Origin: Verrucomicrobia bacterium 12-59-8
GTDB taxonomy: Bacteria; Verrucomicrobiota; Verrucomicrobiae; Verrucomicrobiales; Verrucomicrobiaceae
Direction: 5' to 3'
NCBI GenBank assembly: GCA_002279765.1
Contig: NCCR01000017.1
Location: forward strand, 11,118-75,117
Length of the DNA: 64,000 bases
In this document: positions 1 through 7,963 of the stretch, piece after piece
Layout: each line of letters starts with the position of its first letter
Position numbering within the stretch: position 1 is the first letter of the stretch
The notes under the pieces: generated by a model
What the model was told of the DNA's origin: nothing
The model's database searches: none
What the model saw: the letters and a program-made list of their open reading frames with translations, nothing else
Position numbers and translations under genes: made by a program

Positions 1-1385
1 ATGATGACCGCAAAACCCACGAGCCCGGCACCTGCAGCAAAACCACCGCCGGTGGCCATGGCGAGCTTTTGAGTCGGCGGCACCGTGCTGACGTCCTGCG
101 GCCGATCCATGGAGAAGAGCTTGAAAAAGCCCTGCGCGTTTTCTTCAAAGAGCACGGCTTCGCGCTGGCGACTCGCGAGCAGCGCACGGGAGGCCTCCAG
201 CGTCTGCTGCTTCGATTTGATGCTGGCGTATTCCATCGCCTTGCGCGGGAGCTGGGCCAGGCGATCGTTCAAACCGTCTCGAACGATGTTGAGTTTGGCG
301 AGCTGCTCGGACATGACCTGCTTTTCGGAACGAAGGCGCACGAGATCCAGATACAGACTCTCCGCCACGCTGCTCTCGCCGGGCTTTGGCGGAGCATCCA
401 CACTCGGGCCACGTGCCTGACCCTGCCGTTCCATCGCGTTGAGCTTTTCACGAGCCTCGATCATGGCCGGGTGCTCATCGGTGTAGCGCACGGCGAGTTC
501 GGCGATTTGGCTGCGCACGGAGTCGAGGCGGGCGGCGTTCGTGTCCACCTTGGCGAGTTCCTTCTCCACCGCCTGAATGCGCAGGTCGAGCGTTTCGTGA
601 TCGAGCTTCACTGTTTCGTATTTGAGGGTGAAATTGCCGAGTTCACCGAGCCAGGCGTCCATCTGCTTGCCGGCATCGATCAAGTGCTCTCGACGTCCGT
701 AGTCAAGGAGCTCCTCGTTCGCTTTCACAAGGTCGTTGTCCGTCCGCTCGATCTGGTGCTGAAGGAATGTGCGCATCTCGGTGGCAGATCCGCGTTGGAG
801 ATCGCGAGCCAGGGACAGCACCTCGGAAGTATAGGCCTTGAGCATCTCCAGCGAGGCTTCAGGGGTCTCATTGGAGGTCATGCTGATTGAAACGATGTCC
901 GTGTTTCGCACCGGGGCGACGACGAGGCCGGCACGCAGCACATATTCGGGGAACCGGTTGTTGAGGCGCTTGCTTGTGGCCTCGATCATCGCGTTGGAGT
1001 GCATGAGGCTGACAAAGGTGGGAATAGTGAAGTCATGCGGCTTGTAGCTCTCTCCCGTGTCAGACTGGCGGAAGGCTGAGGCGGCTTCCTGCTTGATGAC
1101 CTGCGCCTCGGCGGAGTGCAGGGTTTCAAAGCGCTGCAGGCCGACATAATAAAGCGCGCCACCGCAGGCCGCGCCGCCGATCGCCATAAGCCACCAGCGG
1201 CGTACGAGGGCGTCGAGGAGGCGCAGCGGGTCGAAGGGAAGCTTGATGGAGGCAGGAAGCTGTTCCGGTTCGGAGAGCGAATCGACATCCACGATTTTCG
1301 CACGCCGCCTGACCAACGGGCGGCGGTTTAGTGCGCGCGGCGGGATGGAAGCCGGAAGAGATGTTGAGACAGTGAGATCAGTCAT
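1..1385 (-). CDS. Wzz/GumC-like polysaccharide chain-length determinant, 3' end cut by window
   Basis: Inner-membrane co-polymerase of the Wzz family, expected to set polysaccharide length or couple polymerisation to export. The frame opens with ATG at 1385 (MTDLTVSTS) and stays open to base 1, giving about 461 residues. A first membrane segment follows PLRLLDALVRRWW (about residues 52-80, WWLMAIGGAACGGALYYVG). A long charged, helix-rich periplasmic region comes next, with coiled-coil character in its second half. A proline-bearing stretch VSTVPPTQKLAMA then leads into a second membrane segment (GGGFAAGAGLVGFAV) at the window edge. This TM-coiled coil-PxxP-TM order is the family signature. 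A cytoplasmic tyrosine-kinase domain could follow beyond base 1, but this cannot be seen. It is the last visible gene of the exopolysaccharide locus and lies 95 nt downstream of a glycosyltransferase gene. Confidence 0.8.
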   Translation of the reverse strand, partial: MTDLTVSTSLPASIPPRALNRRPLVRRRAKIVDVDSLSEPEQLPASIKLPFDPLRLLDALVRRWWLMAIGGAACGGALYYVGLQRFETLHSAEAQVIKQEAASAFRQSDTGESYKPHDFTIPTFVSLMHSNAMIEATSKRLNNRFPEYVLRAGLVVAPVRNTDIVSISMTSNETPEASLEMLKAYTSEVLSLARDLQRGSATEMRTFLQHQIERTDNDLVKANEELLDYGRREHLIDAGKQMDAWLGELGNFTLKYETVKLDHETLDLRIQAVEKELAKVDTNAARLDSVRSQIAELAVRYTDEHPAMIEAREKLNAMERQGQARGPSVDAPPKPGESSVAESLYLDLVRLRSEKQVMSEQLAKLNIVRDGLNDRLAQLPRKAMEYASIKSKQQTLEASRALLASRQREAVLFEENAQGFFKLFSMDRPQDVSTVPPTQKLAMATGGGFAAGAGLVGFAVI

Positions 1386-1420
1386 GATGACAAATGATGC
1401 CTCCGCAGGGGCAGCGGGAC

Positions 1421-1438
1421 AATCCCCCCAGCTGGGTG
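1421..1438 (-). repeat. Recurrent GC-rich leader element (copy 1)
   Basis: AATCCCCCCAGCTGGGTG on the plus strand, 36 nt upstream of the Wzz-like start. It shares the exact 16-mer GGGACAATCCCCCCAG with the copy at 10981. It is one of six related elements at nearly constant distance from minus-strand start codons; function unknown. Confidence 0.55.
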
Positions 1439-1453
1439 TAGGAGGTGCGAAAT

Positions 1454-1483
1454 GTAGCTGGGCGCTCCAGAGCTCCGAGCTAC
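1454..1483. repeat. REP-like imperfect palindrome overlapping a stop codon
   Basis: The arms GTAGCT...AGCTAC enclose further near-complementary bases (GGCGCTC against GAGCTCC). The minus-strand TAG stop of the upstream glycosyltransferase lies inside the right arm. It resembles the palindromes at 8107 and 17374, which also end in (A/G)GCTAC. Confidence 0.5.
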
Positions 1484-2559
1484 GACAGATATGCAGCCAT
1501 CACTTGTTCAGCGTTCTTAGCCCAGTCGAAGCGTTGGGCGTTCTCCAAGCCTGAGTGAATCAAATGAGCCCGGCGACCTTCGTTGGTGGCGAGGAGTTGC
1601 ATTGCTTCTGCAATGTCGGGAACATGCTCGGGATTCACTATTTGGGCGGCATTGCCGACGACTTCATCCAGTGATCCCGCGTTTGAGCTGATGACGGGCG
1701 TGCCACAAGCCATGGCTTCGATGGGCGGGAGGCCGAAACCCTCAAAAAGAGACGGATAGACCATGCAGGATGCGGCACGGTAAAGATCCGGCAGCACTGC
1801 GTCCTCGACGAAGCCGAGTGTGCGGATATCGCCAAAATAGGGCGATGCTTTGACGGCAGTGTGGATGTGCTCGGCACCGTGCCAGTCGCTACCAGCGAGC
1901 ACGAGCTGCCAGTCGCTGCCGGTGTGCATCTTGACCAGCCGCGAAACATAGAGGAAAAAGGGCTTTGTGAGGCCCCAGCGCTGACCGGCAAAGGCTTTGG
2001 CAGCTTGCGCATCTCCGGGGTGAAATCGCAAGTGGTCGATTCCGTTGAGAATCACCTTCTGCCGTCCCGCTGGGATGCCAAAGAAGCGCTGGACGTCGCG
2101 TGCGGTGTTGGTGCTGACGGCGATGATTTGATCCTGTTGCCGGGCGAGATGTTTCACGACCACCTTCCCATAAAACATCCTCGCGAGGTCATACTTCCCA
2201 CTCAGATGAAAGGGGGCCAGATCGTGGATGGTGGAAATGAGCCGGCATGGGGCGTTGTGCAACATGCGGCGGTAGCTGGGCACATGCAGCACATCGATGT
2301 GATTGGCGGTGATCCAGCGCGGGAGCACTGTTTGATGCCAGAGGATGTTTTTCACGGCAGGACGCCATTTCTCCGACACCGGCACGATATGCATTTTCTC
2401 ACGGGCGAAGTCGAAGAGCGGCACGTCCTCCTCCAAAACAAGGAGATGAAACTTCACCTCGTCGGCATGATTGAGCAGAGCGCGTGTGAGGGCTAAAATG
2501 TACTGGCCGACGCCGCTCTTGCCGCGCTGCATGACACTGGTGGAAAGGGCGACATTCAT
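1480..2559 (-). CDS. GT4-family glycosyltransferase with possible internal deletion
   Basis: Probable GT-B glycosyltransferase that adds a sugar to the lipid-linked repeat unit. Start chosen at 2559 (MNVALSTSVMQRGKSGVG): its ATG overlaps the TGA of the upstream fusion gene as ATGA, and upstream in-frame codons lie within that gene. The product has 359 residues. The N-terminal half shows the acceptor domain (DVLHVPSYRRMLHN, STIHDLAPFH, AVSTNTARDV). The C-terminal half has the GT4 donor-site stretch YPSLFEGFGLPPIEAMACG followed by GTPVISSNAGSLDEVVG. After FFLYVSRLVK (about residue 210) the sequence jumps directly to MHTGSDWQLVLAGSDW; relatives usually carry about 20 more residues there, including a lysine-containing helix that contacts the donor phosphate. 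Activity may therefore be impaired. The family assignment is firm; substrate is unknown. Confidence 0.82.
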   Translation of the reverse strand: MNVALSTSVMQRGKSGVGQYILALTRALLNHADEVKFHLLVLEEDVPLFDFAREKMHIVPVSEKWRPAVKNILWHQTVLPRWITANHIDVLHVPSYRRMLHNAPCRLISTIHDLAPFHLSGKYDLARMFYGKVVVKHLARQQDQIIAVSTNTARDVQRFFGIPAGRQKVILNGIDHLRFHPGDAQAAKAFAGQRWGLTKPFFLYVSRLVKMHTGSDWQLVLAGSDWHGAEHIHTAVKASPYFGDIRTLGFVEDAVLPDLYRAASCMVYPSLFEGFGLPPIEAMACGTPVISSNAGSLDEVVGNAAQIVNPEHVPDIAEAMQLLATNEGRRAHLIHSGLENAQRFDWAKNAEQVMAAYLS

Positions 2560-4535
2560 GCGCGCTGAGGAGCTTTGGATGTGAGGAATGAAAGAGCGAT
2601 CTCGCGAATCGAGCCGATGCCGAAAACCAGGAGATCGGTTGAATAGCGCTTCAGCAGCCGGCGCGGCTCCTGAGCGAGGCGGAAGACCCACTCCATGCCT
2701 GCGACCTGCATCCAGCGCGGCGCCCGTCTGACAGTTCCGGCCAGGAAATCGACGGTGGCACCGACGCCAATGCAGACCGGTACTCCTAGCGCAGCGTAGT
2801 TCCGGGCGATCCACTTTTCCTGCTTCGGACAGCCAAAGGAGACAAGCAGCACTTCGGGTTTGGCCTCCCGCACACGTTCACATATGCCTTCGTGATCCAT
2901 CCTGTCGAGCGGAGCGAAGGGAGGTGAATACGAACCAGCGATCTGGATGTTCGGATGCTTTGATTCGATATTGCGAACGGCCTGCTTGAGCGTGCGGGGC
3001 TCGCCGCCAAGGAAAAAGACACGCCAGCCTTCGCGCTCGGCACGTGCGAGCAGTTGCGGGACGAGATCGGAGCCTGCAACGCGCTCTGGCAGGGGGCGGC
3101 GCAGCAGTTTCGAGAGCCAGACAAGCGGGGTGCCGTCGCAGACAACGAGATGGGCGTCATTCAGGATGCGGCGAAGCTCGGTGTCCCGGCGTGATTGCAC
3201 TAGAAAATCGACGTTGGCGGTAGCGATGTAGTGAGGCTGCTTGGAATCGATCATGCCGCCGATTCGTTCGAGTGTTTGCGGCATTGTGACGACATCGAAA
3301 GGCACATTCATGAGTCGCACCTGTTTCCGCTGTTCGGGTTTAAAGCGGCGATACCCGGCGCTGAGGTCCGCGCCGATGCGACGCCAGCCGAAGCGTTCTT
3401 TGGCGATGCGGATACCATTCTTGCGAAGATGTTCGCGCAGCGGCGAACTTTGCAGGGCATTGACGACCTGGTCAGCGAAAGTCTCGGGCGTGTCGGCAAG
3501 CAGGATGTTAGTGCCGTGCGTTAATCCGAGGCCCTGGGCACCAATGCTGGTGGAAATAACTGGGGTGCCAATGGCGAGGCTTTCGACGATTTTCAAACGA
3601 GTGCCGCCGCCGATGCGGAGCGGGACCATTTGCAGCCAGGCTCTGCGATAATACGGCCGAACGTCAGGTACGCCGCCGGTGACGGTGACGCCGGGAAGCT
3701 GCGCGTAGGCCAGCACTTCAGCGATGGGCGATTTGCCGACGATGAGCACCTGCAGGGATGGCACACGCTGGAGGAGGCGGTGGTGTATTTCGGCGAAGAA
3801 CCAGCGCAAGGCATCGACGTTCGGCGTGTAGTCCATCGCACCGCAAAAGAGGACGGTGGGCTTGGCGCTGCGTGGCTCGGGTTCGACAGCCGCTCGGAAG
3901 TATTCGAGATCGACTCCGTTGGCGACGACCTTGACCGGCGCAGTGGTGCTGATGTGTTTGCGAACAAATTCTTCGTCATCGGGGCCGCAGAGAATCTGAA
4001 GCTGACAGCGTTTGGCTACCCGCTTTTCAAAGCCGTGCATTTTGACAAGGCTTTCCCAGGCGAGGAGCTTGTCCTTCAGCGTGCGGGCATTGAAGGTGGC
4101 CTGCTGCTGTTGGAATTGAAGGTCCACACGACTGCGGTCAACGCTCAGAGGGATGTCCTGGTGTTCGTCGAGAAAGTATTGCGCCAAGACAATGTCACAG
4201 ACGTGAACGAGGTCATAAGGGGTGCGCTTGAGCTGGTCGCGAATGGCTTTGGCAATGTGCGGCAAATTCCAGTGCTCGATGGATGAAGGCGTGCGGTTGA
4301 AGAGACGATGAGGGAAGAGCTTCGGCCACTCAGGATGCTGAAACGGTACGAAGTGTACGTCGCGGCAGAAGGATTCGAAGACATGGCGGTTCTCGAGGCG
4401 CTCACCCTTTTCGCTTAATGCGATGAGATCTACGGTGTGTTCCCGGGCAAGCTCACGCAGAAGGTGAAAAGTGCGCTGATAGGTGCCGCGGTCGATGGGG
4501 TAAGGGATGTAGGGGTAGATGACGAGGATGTTCAT
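2556..4535 (-). CDS. Fused GT4 - GT26 (WecG/TagA/CpsF) glycosyltransferase
   Basis: A two-domain protein of 659 residues. Residues 1 to about 400 form a GT4-type glycosyltransferase (MNILVIYPYIPYPIDRGTYQRT at the N terminus, VANGVDLEYF, LFCGAMDYTPNVDAL, then VPLRIGGGTRLKIVESLAIG). From residue 409 (MNVPFDVVTMPQTLERIGGM) a complete WecG/TagA/CpsF-type GT26 domain follows, with ATANVDF, the acidic VVCDGTPLVW, FFLGG and SFGCPKQEKWI motifs. GT26 enzymes transfer N-acetylmannosamine-type or related sugars to lipid-linked intermediates, so one polypeptide may perform two assembly steps. It is translationally coupled to the downstream GT4 gene by ATGA. A GC-rich leader element lies 36 nt upstream of the start. 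Which sugars are used cannot be told from the sequence. Confidence 0.88.
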   Translation of the reverse strand: MNILVIYPYIPYPIDRGTYQRTFHLLRELAREHTVDLIALSEKGERLENRHVFESFCRDVHFVPFQHPEWPKLFPHRLFNRTPSSIEHWNLPHIAKAIRDQLKRTPYDLVHVCDIVLAQYFLDEHQDIPLSVDRSRVDLQFQQQQATFNARTLKDKLLAWESLVKMHGFEKRVAKRCQLQILCGPDDEEFVRKHISTTAPVKVVANGVDLEYFRAAVEPEPRSAKPTVLFCGAMDYTPNVDALRWFFAEIHHRLLQRVPSLQVLIVGKSPIAEVLAYAQLPGVTVTGGVPDVRPYYRRAWLQMVPLRIGGGTRLKIVESLAIGTPVISTSIGAQGLGLTHGTNILLADTPETFADQVVNALQSSPLREHLRKNGIRIAKERFGWRRIGADLSAGYRRFKPEQRKQVRLMNVPFDVVTMPQTLERIGGMIDSKQPHYIATANVDFLVQSRRDTELRRILNDAHLVVCDGTPLVWLSKLLRRPLPERVAGSDLVPQLLARAEREGWRVFFLGGEPRTLKQAVRNIESKHPNIQIAGSYSPPFAPLDRMDHEGICERVREAKPEVLLVSFGCPKQEKWIARNYAALGVPVCIGVGATVDFLAGTVRRAPRWMQVAGMEWVFRLAQEPRRLLKRYSTDLLVFGIGSIREIALSFLTSKAPQRA

Positions 4536-4570
4536 GACGTCGCTATTGAAGCGGCATGTCCGAGAATGCG

Positions 4571-4591
4571 CATCGCCCGCAAGTGAGGGGG
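4571..4591 (-). repeat. Recurrent GC-rich leader element (copy 2, divergent)
   Basis: CATCGCCCGCAAGTGAGGGGG, a diverged copy of the CCCCGCAGGTG-GGGG element, placed 36 nt upstream of the GT4-GT26 start. The rest of the 241-bp gap (4536-4776) holds a short hairpin (CACCTC/GAGGTG, 4694-4708) and no credible gene. Confidence 0.45.
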
Positions 4592-4776
4592 CTTTGCCAA
4601 ACTTTTATGGCGAGTCTTGTGGCCGGCGAGGAGACGCGAAATGCAGCTTGGCTTTCGCATCGCAGCCAGTGCCGCGTCGAGTGCGCGATGGCACACCTCC
4701 ACGAGGTGGATTTTCTCTGAACTCCAGGTGCGCGCGTTCTTGGCTTTGACAAGCCGATCTACGAGTGGCGAGAACC

Positions 4777-5841
4777 TCAGTTACAGCGATGCCAGAGTGT
4801 CTGGTAGGCTTGAATATGCTCGCGATTTATCGGCAAGCAGTCCCATAGCATCATGGCTAGAGCGTGCAGCAACGCCTCGCGGGGATGGCGTTTGACAGGC
4901 TGTGGTACGCCCAATGCAAGGCGTGGCGTGCGAAGATAACGCAGCAGATTCTTCCAAGCAGGTTGCTCGGGGCATTTGTTGAGTTTGCTTTGCGCGTAGT
5001 CAGCGGCTGTGGAGTAAGCTTGGCCGAGACGTTGGGACTCGAACTTCAAAAAGAGGTCTTTAGCGAGTTGAGTGACGTCGGCGTGAAGTTGGAAGAGCTC
5101 ATTGCGTGTCAGGGTGCTGCGATATGGATGCAGCTTGAACTCGACGCCGGAAGTGTGATGCCGACGTATGGCTTCATCGGTTTCGAGCCGCTGTTGGCGT
5201 GTGATGCAGCTCCAGTGGTAGCGTCCTTCAGAGGCGAGAAGGGCATCGCCGAGGGCGAGTTGAGCTTTGGCGATGTTCCGTGCGACGAAGTCAGCGTCAT
5301 CAGGTGAGAAGTCGGAGCGCTGGAGGCGTTCTTTGGCGAAAAGGAGACCCGAGCAGCGGTTGAAGAGCAGGCGTGTGACTTCGTGCAGCGGGATGCGCGA
5401 GGCGTCACGATGATGATCCGTAGCAGCCAAAAGCGTATCGTCGCCGACGAGCCAGCGATGGCCCATGACAAGGTCATAGTAGAACATGCTGGTTGGCGAA
5501 CGGCGCAGGGCTGACTTGGAGATGATTTTGAATTCGACCTCGATGCCAGCCTCGGGCGTGAGACGCTCGCCAAGTTCATGCAGAGCCGCTTTGTAACGGC
5601 GATCGTTGAGAAATGTACTGCCGCGGATGAGAACAAAAAATTCCAAATCGTTGTAGGGACAGTCGCCTTGATCTGTACGGAGCACGCCGCCCTCTCCACG
5701 ACCGTAACCGCCTGCGAGTGCGATTCCTTCGAGTTTTTCCTCGGGAACGATAGCCTGGATGCCTTCACGTACCCATTTGCATACCTCGGCGAGGTGCTGT
5801 TCGAGCGCAGGGCTACCGTCGCGGGTGAATCGCGTGCTCAT
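4777..5841 (-). CDS. Nucleotidyltransferase-fold protein of the polysaccharide locus
   Basis: A protein of 354 residues with the start of a polymerase-beta-like nucleotidyltransferase fold. A glycine-rich turn GIALAGGYGRGEGGVL near residue 45 is followed after about 15 residues by NDLEFFVLI, whose D-x-E pattern matches the metal-binding carboxylates of the superfamily. A later strand IEVEFKIIS could supply the third acidic residue. The remaining two thirds is helical and was not recognised. The start overlaps the stop of the upstream GT4 gene as ATGA, so it is translated with the glycosyltransferases. A role in modifying a sugar, lipid carrier or protein by nucleotidyl or phosphoryl transfer is only a guess. 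Confidence 0.6.
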   Translation of the reverse strand: MSTRFTRDGSPALEQHLAEVCKWVREGIQAIVPEEKLEGIALAGGYGRGEGGVLRTDQGDCPYNDLEFFVLIRGSTFLNDRRYKAALHELGERLTPEAGIEVEFKIISKSALRRSPTSMFYYDLVMGHRWLVGDDTLLAATDHHRDASRIPLHEVTRLLFNRCSGLLFAKERLQRSDFSPDDADFVARNIAKAQLALGDALLASEGRYHWSCITRQQRLETDEAIRRHHTSGVEFKLHPYRSTLTRNELFQLHADVTQLAKDLFLKFESQRLGQAYSTAADYAQSKLNKCPEQPAWKNLLRYLRTPRLALGVPQPVKRHPREALLHALAMMLWDCLPINREHIQAYQTLWHRCN

Positions 5842-7052
5842 GCGCAGAGAAACTCCTCCACTTGATCGACGATGGGTTTCATGGCGAAGCGCTCACGTAC
5901 CTCGTGGTGACCCTTTTCGGTGATGCTGTGGCGCAACTTGGCATCGTGCTGTAGGAGAAGGATCTGCTCGGCGAGGTGGGCGGCATCCCCTGCGGTATAA
6001 GTGAGGGCGTTTTCACCGTGTCGGAAGAGTTCGCGGCTGCCGCCGGTGAGCGTGCCAATGACGGGCAGCCCGCAACTCATGGCTTCCAACGGTGTGAGCG
6101 CGAAAGGTTCCTCCCATTCGGAGGTGAAGAGCAGTGCGTCGTGCGCGCGATAGACATCAGGCATCTGATCCGGTGTGGCGCAGTGCCAGGTGACGGGAAG
6201 AGCGTTGTCTTGGGCGAACTGTTTCAGCATGGCGACATAACCGGCGTCGCCCTTGCCATAGACGTGCAGTTCTCCCAGAAAACGCTCTTTGAGCAAAGTG
6301 AGAGCACGGAGCGCGGTGAGGATGCCCTTGTCTTCGGCAAGGCGGCCGACCCAGAGCCAATTTTTTGGCATACGTGTCACGGGACTCCCGCTGAAGTGAC
6401 CGGTATCGACCGGGCAGTGGATGACGCTGCCGTGTTTGACATCATAGCCCTGCTCGGCGGTGAGTTCGCGGAGCCGGGCGCTGGTGAAGTAGAGGCGCGG
6501 GAAACGGAGGTCGCTGACGGGATTCGTCGGTGCGATGCGGTGAAGCGCTTTGCGGCGACCAGAGATCGACCAGAGTGCGCGCTGGGTCTTGGAAGCGAGC
6601 GAGCCTTCTTGTCGATTCCACCAGTCGAGCCAGACATCGGCTTTAAGGCTGCGCAGGATCCAGTGATCGCTCACATCATAAACGGTGGGGATACCGATTT
6701 GCTGCAGGGTGAGGCAGAGCGACTTCGAGAGGCCGTTCATGCACCAGACATGGACGACATCAGGCTGAAACTCAGCGATGGCGGCACGCAGGGTGTTGTT
6801 GTTGTGCGCTTCGAGATGCTGGAGTTGACCAAGGCCGAGCCAGGGATGGCCATAGTAACCGTGAATGCGCAACTGACGCCGGACGTGTGACTGATTCGGC
6901 GGTGATGGTTCAGATTCGAGGCCGTGGTCACTGGTGAGGACACAAATGTCGTGACCTCGATCTCGGAGGGCCTCGGTGATGGCGGCGCAGCGGAGTTCGT
7001 ATCCGCCAACGTAAAAGGGCGGGTACAGGTTGGTGAGCGTGAGTATCTTCAT
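5838..7052 (-). CDS. GT4-family glycosyltransferase
   Basis: GT-B glycosyltransferase of about 404 residues. The ATG at 7052 (MKILTLTNLYPPFYVGGYE) is preferred over an in-frame TTG at 7067 because it places the conserved first beta strand and glycine-rich loop at the N terminus. The acceptor domain includes PDVVHVWCMNGLSKSL and IPTVYDVSDHW. The donor domain shows WLWVGRLAEDKGILTALRAL, ELHVYGKGDAGY and FTSEWEEPFALTPLEAMSCG, so the arginine, lysine and the E-x7-E pair of GT4 enzymes are present. The stop overlaps the downstream nucleotidyltransferase-fold gene as ATGA. Sugar specificity is unknown. Confidence 0.88.
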   Translation of the reverse strand: MKILTLTNLYPPFYVGGYELRCAAITEALRDRGHDICVLTSDHGLESEPSPPNQSHVRRQLRIHGYYGHPWLGLGQLQHLEAHNNNTLRAAIAEFQPDVVHVWCMNGLSKSLCLTLQQIGIPTVYDVSDHWILRSLKADVWLDWWNRQEGSLASKTQRALWSISGRRKALHRIAPTNPVSDLRFPRLYFTSARLRELTAEQGYDVKHGSVIHCPVDTGHFSGSPVTRMPKNWLWVGRLAEDKGILTALRALTLLKERFLGELHVYGKGDAGYVAMLKQFAQDNALPVTWHCATPDQMPDVYRAHDALLFTSEWEEPFALTPLEAMSCGLPVIGTLTGGSRELFRHGENALTYTAGDAAHLAEQILLLQHDAKLRHSITEKGHHEVRERFAMKPIVDQVEEFLCA

Positions 7053-7094
7053 TTTTGGTATGAGCAAGCATAGGCCAAGGAATGAGAGGAGTCA

Positions 7095-7113
7095 GTCCCC
7101 GCAGGTGAGGGGA
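7095..7113 (-). repeat. Recurrent GC-rich leader element (copy 3)
   Basis: GTCCCCGCAGGTGAGGGGA on the plus strand, with a five-base stem around an eight-base loop when transcribed. It directly abuts the TAA stop of the upstream GT2 gene and lies 43 nt before the GT4 start. It shares TCCCCGCAGGTG exactly with copies at 15962 and 17271. Confidence 0.6.
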
Positions 7114-7114
7114 G

Positions 7115-7963
7115 TTATGCCTGCACAAACCCGCTGTGTTTGCCCAGGCGTTGGTTCCAGCGGATGCATAGGGCGTGAGGGAACTCAGTGAGGTGCTTGT
7201 TTGAGGCGAGCCATTGGAGGTCGTGACGGGCATCGTTGATCACGCCCAAGACGACGGTCTTGAACCAGCTTCTATCGCGATGGCTCACGCTGCCGGCTTG
7301 TGCCAGTGCCCGGGCGTCGCCGAAGGCGCGTTTGCGGGCCTGCTGCGGAGTGTAGTTGTGGCTGTGCATGGCGACGGACTCGGGGACGTAGTGAATTTCG
7401 TATCCGCGTGCTTTGCACCAGCGGGTGTATTCGTCGTCCTCGGCGTATTGCAGGTCCTCGCGGAAACAACGTTGCTGCCAGATGTCTTTGCGCAGTCCGC
7501 TGCTGACCATGCTGAAAAAATGCCCCCACTTTGCGGACTCGCGCTGCATTCCGAAACAGCGGTCGTAATCGCAGGCGAAGACGGCCCGACAATCCAGACG
7601 CGGTATCTGCCGGCCGAAGCAGGCGGCCACTTTGTCATCAAGGAGAGCGTCTGCAAGCGGGCGGAGCCAGTTGACACCCTGTGGCGTGGCGTCGGCATTG
7701 AGAAAGAGCACGCGGTCGGAGCTGGCGAGTCTCATGCCTTGGTTCATGACACGGCCGGGGTTGTATTCCTGCGGTGTGATCTGAATGAAATGTGCTGGCT
7801 TGGCGGCGCGGATGATTTCCTGTGAGCCGTCAGTGCTGCCGCTGTCGATGACGATGAGTTCAACATTCGGGCAATCCTGCGCTGCAAGTGCCGGCAGAGT
7901 TTCCTTGAGCGCCCAGGCTTCGTTGAAGGAGCGCATGACGATGCTGACATGCGGCGTGCTCAT
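7115..7963 (-). CDS. GT2-family glycosyltransferase
   Basis: Inverting GT-A glycosyltransferase of 282 residues. The N-terminal nucleotide-binding strand VSIVMRSFNEAWALKETL, the VELIVIDSGSTDGS motif and the DXD-like LFLNADATP are all in place, followed by the catalytic region with YAEDDEYTRW (E-D-D). The stretch YNPGRVMNQGM is typical of rhamnosyltransferase-like GT2 proteins. No membrane segments are visible, so it is likely cytoplasmic and acts on the lipid-linked glycan. The start overlaps the stop of the upstream GT4 gene as ATGA. Donor sugar is not predictable; rhamnose is only a suggestion. Confidence 0.88.
   Translation of the reverse strand: MSTPHVSIVMRSFNEAWALKETLPALAAQDCPNVELIVIDSGSTDGSQEIIRAAKPAHFIQITPQEYNPGRVMNQGMRLASSDRVLFLNADATPQGVNWLRPLADALLDDKVAACFGRQIPRLDCRAVFACDYDRCFGMQRESAKWGHFFSMVSSGLRKDIWQQRCFREDLQYAEDDEYTRWCKARGYEIHYVPESVAMHSHNYTPQQARKRAFGDARALAQAGSVSHRDRSWFKTVVLGVINDARHDLQWLASNKHLTEFPHALCIRWNQRLGKHSGFVQA

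Noticed and set aside
69..890. Plus-strand frame of 273 codons opposite the Wzz-like gene
   Set aside because: The minus strand has two membrane segments, a helical periplasmic region and a proline motif over the same bases. The plus-strand product has no recognisable features.
2560..2814. Longer start for the GT4 gene at 2814
   Set aside because: The added residues are Arg-rich and lie wholly within the GT26 domain of the upstream gene, while the ATGA overlap at 2556-2559 gives a normal start.
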